DNA from: Rhodobacteraceae bacterium UBA6273
GTDB taxonomy: Bacteria; Pseudomonadota; Alphaproteobacteria; Rhodobacterales; Rhodobacteraceae
Assembly (NCBI GenBank): GCA_002440625.1
Contig: DJUV01000046.1
Span: forward strand, 1-12,730
Direction: 5' to 3'
DNA length: 12,730 nucleotides
In this document: piece by piece, positions 7,715 through 12,730 of the stretch
Position numbering within the stretch: the stretch's first letter is position 1
How the letters are laid out: each line of letters opens with the position of its first letter
Program-made: the position numbers and the translations under genes
Notes under the pieces: model-generated
What the model was told of the DNA's origin: nothing
Seen by the model: only the letters and a program-made list of their open reading frames with translations
Database searches by the model: none

Positions 7715-8422
7715 ATGCCCGCGCTTTCAGCCATAGCCTTCGACGCCGATGATACGCTTTGGCACAATGAGCGGTTCTTCCGCATGACGCATGACCATTT
7801 CACCGACCTTCTGGCCGATTACGCCGGGCGCGATCATCTGGAAGACCGGCTCCTTGAGGCAGAACGGCGGAATGTCGGGCGCTACGGCTACGGCATAAAG
7901 GGCTTTACCCTGTCGATGATCGAGACCGCGCTTGAGGTGACGGATAACCGCGTGCCCGGCCGGGTCATCGGCGAACTTGTCGCGGCGGGGCGCGCGATGC
8001 TGGCCCATCCGATCGAGCTTTTGCCCCATGCCCGCGAAACCGTCGAGGCGCTGAAAGGCCGCCACCGGCTTTTCGTCATCACCAAGGGCGATCTTCTCGA
8101 TCAGGAGCGCAAGATCGCGCAATCGGGTCTTGGCGAGATCTTCGACGCGGTTGAGATCGTGTCGGACAAGACCCCGCCGGTCTATGCTGGCATCTTCCGC
8201 CGCCTCGGCGTGGCGCCGGACGCGGCGATGATGGTCGGCAATTCCTTGAAATCCGACGTGCTGCCGGTTCTCGCCCTTGGCGGCTGGGGCATCCATGTGC
8301 CGCACGACCTGACCTGGGCATTTGAGCACGAAACCGCCCCGGAAGCCGAGGCGCGTTTCCGTACGATCAATGATCTTGGCGCGCTGCCGGGGCTGATCGG
8401 GGAGATCGAGGCGGAAGGATGA
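7715..8422 (+). CDS. HAD-superfamily hydrolase (probable small-molecule phosphatase)
   Basis: This 235-aa cytoplasmic hydrolase shows all four HAD motifs: the nucleophile motif DADDT at 10-14 (D10 nucleophile, D12 acid/base), TKGD at 123-126, K152, and GNSLKSD at 175-181 for magnesium. The segment between motifs I and II (about 16-98) is a helical cap of the C1 type, as in phosphoglycolate phosphatase and the YjjG/house-cleaning nucleotidases. The substrate cannot be told from the sequence. It is transcribed divergently from clpS; the shared gap is 182 bp if clpS starts at 7532. Only a weak purine-rich stretch precedes the ATG. It ends 185 bp before the carboxypeptidase gene on the same strand. 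Confidence 0.88.
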   Translation: MPALSAIAFDADDTLWHNERFFRMTHDHFTDLLADYAGRDHLEDRLLEAERRNVGRYGYGIKGFTLSMIETALEVTDNRVPGRVIGELVAAGRAMLAHPIELLPHARETVEALKGRHRLFVITKGDLLDQERKIAQSGLGEIFDAVEIVSDKTPPVYAGIFRRLGVAPDAAMMVGNSLKSDVLPVLALGGWGIHVPHDLTWAFEHETAPEAEARFRTINDLGALPGLIGEIEAEG

Positions 8423-8435
8423 GGCGAGTGTTGTA

Positions 8436-8451
8436 GGAGGTTGCAAACTCC
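8436..8451. promoter_or_regulatory. 16-bp near-perfect palindrome after the HAD gene
   Basis: GGAGGTTGCAAACTCC differs from perfect two-fold symmetry at a single base pair (G8440 against A8447). It is flanked by TTGT (8431-8434) and ACAA (8455-8458), which are nearly in register. It begins 13 bp after the HAD stop. It could be an operator for a dimeric regulator of the next gene or a weak terminator; there is no T run. Confidence 0.4.
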
Positions 8452-8504
8452 ACCACAAGATGTAGCGCAATACGCCCTGTCCTTGCTGTAGGAACACGAT
8501 CTAA

Positions 8505-8519
8505 CTGTTTTCAAAACAG
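8505..8519. promoter_or_regulatory. Perfect 15-bp palindrome, candidate operator upstream of the carboxypeptidase gene
   Basis: CTGTTTT-C-AAAACAG has two perfect 7-bp arms about a single central base, and symmetry stops sharply outside them. It lies 88 bp upstream of the GTG start. AT-rich arms in GC-rich DNA and a one-base centre suit a DNA-binding dimer better than an RNA hairpin. I cannot name the regulator. Confidence 0.45.
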
Positions 8520-8533
8520 GCGGTTTTCGTCCT

Positions 8534-8555
8534 GGAACCGCTGTGCTATCGTTCC
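8534..8555. repeat. Short inverted repeat GGAAC / GTTCC in the leader
   Basis: GGAAC at 8534-8538 and GTTCC at 8551-8555 are separated by 12 bp. The spacer holds TGCTATCGT (8544-8552), a possible extended -10 element (TATCGT matches four of six), but no good -35 is seen. It may therefore overlap the promoter of the carboxypeptidase gene. Confidence 0.3.
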
Positions 8556-8568
8556 CGCAAATCAGCAG

Positions 8569-8590
8569 ACCCCGGCGCAAAGATCGGGGT
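8569..8590 (+). promoter_or_regulatory. Leader hairpin next to the carboxypeptidase ribosome binding site
   Basis: ACCCCG (8569-8574) pairs perfectly with CGGGGT (8585-8590) around a 10-nt loop. The stem ends 4 nt before GAGG (8594-8597), which with AGGA at 8599-8602 forms the ribosome binding region of the GTG start at 8608. The hairpin could influence translation or mRNA stability; this is inferred from position only. Confidence 0.35.
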
Positions 8591-8607
8591 AAAGAGGCAG
8601 GAACAAG

Positions 8608-10548
8608 GTGAGACAGGTTTTGACTTGTCCGGGGCAGTGCGCTCGTCGCATTGGCACGTGTCTGGCAGTGATGGTGATGCTGCTTCTGGCGCCACTCATG
8701 GCGGTCGCCGCACCCTATGCCGAACTCGTGATGGACATGCGCACCGGGGAGGTGCTGCTTTCGGAAAACGCCGATACAAGGCTGCATCCCGCCTCGCTCA
8801 CCAAGATGATGACGCTCTACATCACCTTCGAGGCAATCGAGCGCGGCGAGATCTCGCTCGACAGCCAGGTGACGGTTTCCCGCTACGCCGCGTCACGGCC
8901 GCCTTCGAAGCTGGGATTGCGCGCGGGGCAGACGATCGCGCTTCGTTACCTGATCCGCGCCGCGGCGATCAAGTCGGCGAACGATGCCGCGACCGCCATC
9001 GCCGAGGCTATCGAAGGTTCGGAACCCGCCTTCGCCAAACGCATGACCCGCACTGCGAAATCGCTGGGAATGACCCGCACGACCTTTGTCAATGCCAACG
9101 GCCTGACCGCGAAGGGCCACCTCTCCACGGCGCGTGACATGGCCTTGCTCGGCCGGCATCTCTTCTACGACTACCCGCAATACTACAACATCTTCTCTCG
9201 CCGTTCCGCTGATGCCGGGATTGCCCAGGTGAACTCCACCAACCGCCGCTTCCTCGATTCCTACGAAGGCGCGGACGGGATCAAGACCGGCTATACGGTG
9301 CCGGCGGGCTTCAACCTCGTCGCCTCGGCGCAGCGCGGCAACAAGCGCGTCGTCGCCGCGATCTTCGGCGGCCAATCCACCGCCCAGCGCAATTCCCGCA
9401 TGGCGCAACTTCTTGACTTGGGCTTCGGCAAGTCGCCGAACCGCGCCACCGTGCAAAAACCGGCGCGGCCCTCTTATGTCGCCCCGGCGCCCGAGGATCT
9501 TCTGGCGGATGCCGGCGCAGCGACCGACGTGACGTCAGACGATCCGGCCTTCGACAGCGACAGCGCTGTTGCGGCGGCGCTCGCCGGAGGCGTTGCAGCG
9601 GGCAAGACCTTGCGGATGCAGGTTGCCGTCGAAAAGAGCCTGCGCCCGCGGGTGCGGCCGGTGCCAGGCGCCAAGCCCGCCGAAGAACCCGCCGAGGAAG
9701 TGGACGAGATGCTCCTCGCCTCGATGCAGGACGATATCGCCGCCGCGCTCGCCGAAGCGCAGGAAACGCTCGGCACCACGACCGAACCGGCGTTGGCGGA
9801 GGATACCACCGAAGAGCCGGAGGAGGCTGTCGCCGTCGCCGGGACCACCACCGAGGAAGCCGCCAGCGTGGCCGGATCTGCGCCGCAGCCGGCGACCGGG
9901 CCGGTATTCGCACAATCGACCGCGCCCCAGCCGGAGACGCTGGGCCTGCAGGATGCTGCGGCCGAGTTGGCCAGGGAACCGCAGGGCAATGTTCTTGCCT
10001 TCGCCGCAGTCGCGCCGAAACCGTCGCCGCTTGTCGCGGATGAGCCTGCGACCCCGGCCCCGATCGTCGTCGCTTCGGCGCCGCAACCCGAAGCCGTGAG
10101 CGAACCGAGCGCCGACCAGACTGACGCGAGCGCCATTGGGGTCGCCGAAGTGGCGCCCGCAGCCGAAGAAACCATCGTCATCGCCGCCCCCGAGGCCAGC
10201 CAGGCCCCTGCCCCGCCCCCGCGCCCGGTGGAGGTTGTGCTCGCCGCAGCGCCCGCAGCCGAACCGGCGCCGGAAGGGCCGCTTGAAGTCGTCACCCGGG
10301 TTTCGACATCGGGCGGGCGGCAATGGGCGATCAATGTCGGCAACTTCAACTCCCGCTACGCGGCAGAGCGGATGCTGCTTCAGACCGCGCTGATCGAGAT
10401 GAACACGCTCGACGAGTCGCTGCGCAAGGTGGTGCCGCGCAAGGGCGGGTTTGATGCGAACTTCGTCGGCATGACCCAGGATATGGCCGAACTTGCCTGC
10501 CGCAGGCTGGCGGCGCGGCAGACCGAATGCGCCGTGGTCGGGCCGTAA
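8608..10548 (+). CDS. D-alanyl-D-alanine carboxypeptidase (S11 family) with C-terminal SPOR domain
   Basis: This 646-aa periplasmic penicillin-binding protein trims the terminal D-Ala from peptidoglycan pentapeptides. It starts with GTG, preceded by GAGG and AGGA. A signal peptide covers about 1-35 (positive n-region, hydrophobic 19-30, cleavage after AVAA). The peptidase S11 domain (about 36-275) has all three motifs: S63-L-T-K66 with the nucleophile Ser, S123-A-N125, and K226-T-G228. Instead of the usual PBP5 C-terminal domain and amphipathic anchor, there is a linker of nearly 300 residues, rich in Ala, Pro and Glu (about 285-565). A SPOR domain follows (about 572-644, beginning QWAINVGNF). 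SPOR domains bind denuded glycan at division sites, so a septal role is likely. It is a DacA/DacC/DacF-like protein, and S11-SPOR architectures are known in alphaproteobacteria. It is convergent with ccoS. Confidence 0.94.
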   Translation: MRQVLTCPGQCARRIGTCLAVMVMLLLAPLMAVAAPYAELVMDMRTGEVLLSENADTRLHPASLTKMMTLYITFEAIERGEISLDSQVTVSRYAASRPPSKLGLRAGQTIALRYLIRAAAIKSANDAATAIAEAIEGSEPAFAKRMTRTAKSLGMTRTTFVNANGLTAKGHLSTARDMALLGRHLFYDYPQYYNIFSRRSADAGIAQVNSTNRRFLDSYEGADGIKTGYTVPAGFNLVASAQRGNKRVVAAIFGGQSTAQRNSRMAQLLDLGFGKSPNRATVQKPARPSYVAPAPEDLLADAGAATDVTSDDPAFDSDSAVAAALAGGVAAGKTLRMQVAVEKSLRPRVRPVPGAKPAEEPAEEVDEMLLASMQDDIAAALAEAQETLGTTTEPALAEDTTEEPEEAVAVAGTTTEEAASVAGSAPQPATGPVFAQSTAPQPETLGLQDAAAELAREPQGNVLAFAAVAPKPSPLVADEPATPAPIVVASAPQPEAVSEPSADQTDASAIGVAEVAPAAEETIVIAAPEASQAPAPPPRPVEVVLAAAPAAEPAPEGPLEVVTRVSTSGGRQWAINVGNFNSRYAAERMLLQTALIEMNTLDESLRKVVPRKGGFDANFVGMTQDMAELACRRLAARQTECAVVGP

Positions 10549-10569
10549 GGCCGATCAGGGCTTCGGCCC
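10549..10569. terminator. Hairpin(s) between convergent carboxypeptidase and ccoS genes
   Basis: Two mutually exclusive stems are possible. One is GGCCGA (10549-10554) with TCGGCC (10563-10568). The other is GGGC-TTCG-GCCC (10558-10569), a stem closed by a stable cUUCGg tetraloop on the plus-strand RNA. They fill the 22-bp gap between the two stop codons. No T run follows on either strand. Confidence 0.4.
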
Positions 10570-10570
10570 A

Positions 10571-10729
10571 TCACGGCTTGGGGTGGTCGTCCCAGTCTTT
10601 CCTGAGAATGCGATGCCCGTCGCCTTCGGGGTCGTCATACTGGTTGTTCCTGAGCGACCAGACGAAGGCGGCAAGGCCGATCCCGCCAAGGACGAGCGAG
10701 ATGGGGATCAGGTAGACGAGCATCTCCAT
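10571..10729 (-). CDS. ccoS: cbb3-type cytochrome oxidase assembly protein CcoS
   Basis: This 52-aa inner-membrane protein is needed for maturation of cbb3-type cytochrome c oxidase. The N-terminal hydrophobic segment (residues 4-25, YLIPISLVLGGIGLAAFVW) is followed by the short polar tail LRNNQYDDPEGDGHRIL, which is the family hallmark (YDDPEGD and a following RIL). The start at 10729 has AGGGGGG 5 nt upstream, and a second ATG two codons in is less likely. The gene begins 9 bp after the ccoI stop, so the two form one operon, as in the ccoGHIS clusters of Rhodobacter and relatives. Confidence 0.94.
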   Translation of the reverse strand: MEMLVYLIPISLVLGGIGLAAFVWSLRNNQYDDPEGDGHRILRKDWDDHPKP

Positions 10730-10738
10730 GTCGCCCCC

Positions 10739-12730
10739 CTATTTCAGCCTGAGCGCGTTGAGCGAAACCGTCACGGACGAGGTCGACATGGCAAGGGCTG
10801 CGATCAGCGGCGTCGCGAGGCCGACGAGCGCCACAGGTACCGCGACGACGTTATAGGCCAGCGACAGGGCGAAGTTCTGCTTGATCCGCCGCCGCGCCTG
10901 CACGGCGATCCGCAGCGCATCGGGCAAAGGCGAAAGGTCCTGCCCCAGAAGCACGATGTCGGAGGCGACGCGGGCGGCATCGAGCGCCGATGCCGGAGAG
11001 ATCGAGACATGGGCGGAAGCGAGGGCGGCGGTGTCGTTCAGGCCGTCGCCGACCATCAGCACCTTGTGGCCTTCGGCCTGCAGCGCCGTGATCCTGGCGG
11101 CCTTTTCCTGCGGCAGGGCCTGCGCCTGCCATTCCGTCAGGCCCAGTTCGGCGGCAAGGCGCGCCACCGGCGCCTCGGCATCGCCGGAGATCAGGAGCAC
11201 GCGCTTTCCCGCCTGTTGCAGGGCGGCGACGGCGGAGGCCGCGCCGGGCCGGGGGCTGTCGATGAAGCGGAAGGCGACCGGGTCCCCGACGCCGATCGCA
11301 AGGAAGGTCGCGGTTTCCGCGACTGGTGCGGCGCCAAGCCATTCGGCACGGCCAAGCCGCACGAGGCTGCCGTGCCAGCACCCCTCGATCCCGTAGCCCG
11401 GAACCTCGCGCAGATCCTCGATGTCCGCCGGGGTGACAGCCATATCCCGCAGACCGGCGGAAAGCGCCCTTGACAGGGGATGTCCCGATGCCCTGGCAAG
11501 CCCGGCGGCGAGTGCCAGCATCTGCGGGTCGTGCCCTTCAAGGCCAAGCGGCGTCGGCGCGCCAAGGGTCAGCGTGCCGGTCTTGTCAAAGACAACGGTA
11601 TCAACCTCGGCAAGTCGTTCGAGTGCGGTGCCGTCCTTGATGAGGAAGCCTTTGCGGAAAAGCTTGCCCGAAGCGGACGTCACTACCGCCGGCACGGCAA
11701 GGGCCAGCGCACAGGGGCAGGTGATGATGAGAACGGCCGCCGCGACGTTGACGGCGAGCCTGAGGTCGCTTGTGAGATAAAGCCAGACAAGGAACGACGA
11801 CAGCGCAAGGATATGGACCGAGGGCGAATAGCCCCGCGCCATCCGGTCGGCGAGCGAGGTGTAGCGCGTGCGCGCAGTTTCGGCGACGGCGACCAACTCG
11901 GCCATGCGGTGGAGCGAGGAGTCGTGCCCTGCCGCCGTGACGCGCAGGGTCAGCGGCCCGCTCAGGTTCACTTCGCCGGCGCTGACCACGCTCCCCGGCC
12001 CAGCATAAAGCGGAAGGGTTTCGCCGGTCAGGAGCGAACGGTCAATCTCTGACGCGCCATCCGTCACCACGCCATCGACCGGCATCCGCCCGCCGGGACG
12101 CACCAGCACGAGGTCTCCCGGCGCGAGATCGGCGATGGGCACGATCACCTCGCCCTCCGGGTCAAGGCGGGTGGCGCGCGGCACTTCGAGCGCGGCCAAT
12201 TCCTCGGCCGCTGAGCGAGCGGCGGCGCGGCTGCGGTAGTCGAGATAGCGCCCGGCGAGGAGGAAGAAGCACAAGGACACCGCGGCGTCGAAATAGGCAT
12301 GCTCACCGCCCTCGAACGTCTCGAAGAGCGAGATCGCCGAGGACAGGATCAATGCCAGCGAGATCGGCACATCCATGCCAAGCCGTCGCGCCTTGATCGA
12401 GGCCCAGGCGGATTTGAAGAAGGGTTGGCCGGAGAACGCCAGCGTCGGCAGTGCAATGGCCGCCGAGATCCAGTGGAAGAGATCGCGTGTCGCGGCCTCT
12501 GCCCCAGACCAGACGGCAAAGGACAAAAGCATGATGTTCATCATTGCAAAGCCTGCCACGCCAAGCCGCATCAGGAGATCGCGCCCCTGACGGTCGGTTG
12601 CCGTGGTGGACAGAAGCCCAGGATCCAGCTCATGCGCCGGATAGCCGATGGTGGCGAGGCGGGCGACAAGCGCCTCCGCGCCGACCGAAGGCAGCGCCGC
12701 GACCGAGACCCGCTTTTGCGTCAGGTTGAC
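10739..12730 (-). CDS. ccoI: Cu(+)-translocating P-type ATPase CcoI/FixI, N-terminus beyond the window
   Basis: At least 663 residues are visible. The frame stays open to the right edge, so the ATG at 12569-12571 is internal and the real start lies outside. The first 53 visible residues (with VNLTQKRV and ARLATIGYPAHEL) are the second half of a heavy-metal-associated domain; its CxxC would be off the edge. P1B ATPase features follow: TGE of the actuator (12020-12028), TCPCALALA with CPC at 11711-11719, and the phosphorylated Asp of DKTGT (11585-11587). Next are the HP motif of the nucleotide domain (His codon 11480-11482), GDGLND (11033-11050), YN in membrane helix 7 and MSTSS in helix 8, both copper-type. 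Being followed by ccoS identifies it as the CcoI/FixI branch, which supplies copper for the CuB centre of cbb3 oxidase rather than copper tolerance. No frameshift is seen. Confidence 0.95.
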   Translation of the reverse strand, partial: VNLTQKRVSVAALPSVGAEALVARLATIGYPAHELDPGLLSTTATDRQGRDLLMRLGVAGFAMMNIMLLSFAVWSGAEAATRDLFHWISAAIALPTLAFSGQPFFKSAWASIKARRLGMDVPISLALILSSAISLFETFEGGEHAYFDAAVSLCFFLLAGRYLDYRSRAAARSAAEELAALEVPRATRLDPEGEVIVPIADLAPGDLVLVRPGGRMPVDGVVTDGASEIDRSLLTGETLPLYAGPGSVVSAGEVNLSGPLTLRVTAAGHDSSLHRMAELVAVAETARTRYTSLADRMARGYSPSVHILALSSFLVWLYLTSDLRLAVNVAAAVLIITCPCALALAVPAVVTSASGKLFRKGFLIKDGTALERLAEVDTVVFDKTGTLTLGAPTPLGLEGHDPQMLALAAGLARASGHPLSRALSAGLRDMAVTPADIEDLREVPGYGIEGCWHGSLVRLGRAEWLGAAPVAETATFLAIGVGDPVAFRFIDSPRPGAASAVAALQQAGKRVLLISGDAEAPVARLAAELGLTEWQAQALPQEKAARITALQAEGHKVLMVGDGLNDTAALASAHVSISPASALDAARVASDIVLLGQDLSPLPDALRIAVQARRRIKQNFALSLAYNVVAVPVALVGLATPLIAALAMSTSSVTVSLNALRLK

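Noticed and set aside
8453..8470. NrdR-box-like sequence around CCACAAGATGTAGCG in the carboxypeptidase leader.
   Set aside because: Only about eleven of sixteen positions fit, there is no second box at the required spacing, and the gene is not a ribonucleotide reductase gene.
8534..8555. GGAAC-N12-GTTCC as a LexA site.
   Set aside because: The alphaproteobacterial LexA site is a direct repeat GTTC-N7-GTTC, and neither orientation nor spacing fits.
9474..10349. Ser/Ala/Gly-rich open frames on the minus strand opposite the carboxypeptidase linker.
   Set aside because: They mirror the low-complexity Ala/Pro/Glu linker and have no start signals or motifs.
12569..12571. ATG treated as the start of the copper ATPase.
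   Set aside because: The frame continues open to the window edge and encodes part of a heavy-metal-associated domain, so this Met is internal.

Overview
The window looks like an ordinary chromosomal segment of a GC-rich alphaproteobacterium, most likely of the Rhodobacterales (Rhodobacter/Paracoccus relatives). Three things point there: the high GC content and codon use, the ccoI-ccoS genes for cbb3 oxidase assembly, and the fused allantoinase/OHCU decarboxylase. A hairpin-plus-tail element at the left edge also resembles one I associate with intergenic DNA of this order. I see no IS element, phage gene, tRNA, rRNA or CRISPR array, and nearly all the DNA is coding. The longest gap is about 185 bp.

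Left part (1-4416): a purine-degradation cluster. A minus-strand pair encodes a PuuE allantoinase fused to OHCU decarboxylase (UraD) and, overlapping it by ATGA, (S)-ureidoglycine aminohydrolase. Divergent from them is uraH (5-hydroxyisourate hydrolase). Together they cover 5-hydroxyisourate -> OHCU -> (S)-allantoin -> allantoate, and then ureidoglycine -> ureidoglycolate. The allantoate amidohydrolase and the urate-oxidising step are not in the window. Convergent with uraH is a minus-strand pair: hemF (oxygen-dependent coproporphyrinogen III oxidase) followed 4 bp later by a LysE/RhtB-type exporter.

Middle (4417-8422): two adjacent small lipoprotein genes, clearly paralogous, with a shared four-cysteine pattern and no function I recognise. 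They converge on a short-chain dehydrogenase-like protein whose catalytic Ser and Lys appear to be replaced. Then come an RsmC-type 16S rRNA methyltransferase and clpS (N-degron adaptor), both on the minus strand. A HAD-superfamily phosphatase lies divergently on the plus strand.

Right part (8423-12730): a 185-bp leader rich in inverted repeats precedes a periplasmic D-alanyl-D-alanine carboxypeptidase with a long Ala/Pro/Glu-rich linker and a C-terminal SPOR domain. It converges on ccoS (52 aa) and ccoI, a copper P-type ATPase that runs off the right edge. These two assemble cbb3-type cytochrome c oxidase.

No wholly new system is evident. The items most worth a second look are the degenerate SDR, the tandem four-cysteine lipoproteins, and the structured leader of the carboxypeptidase gene.
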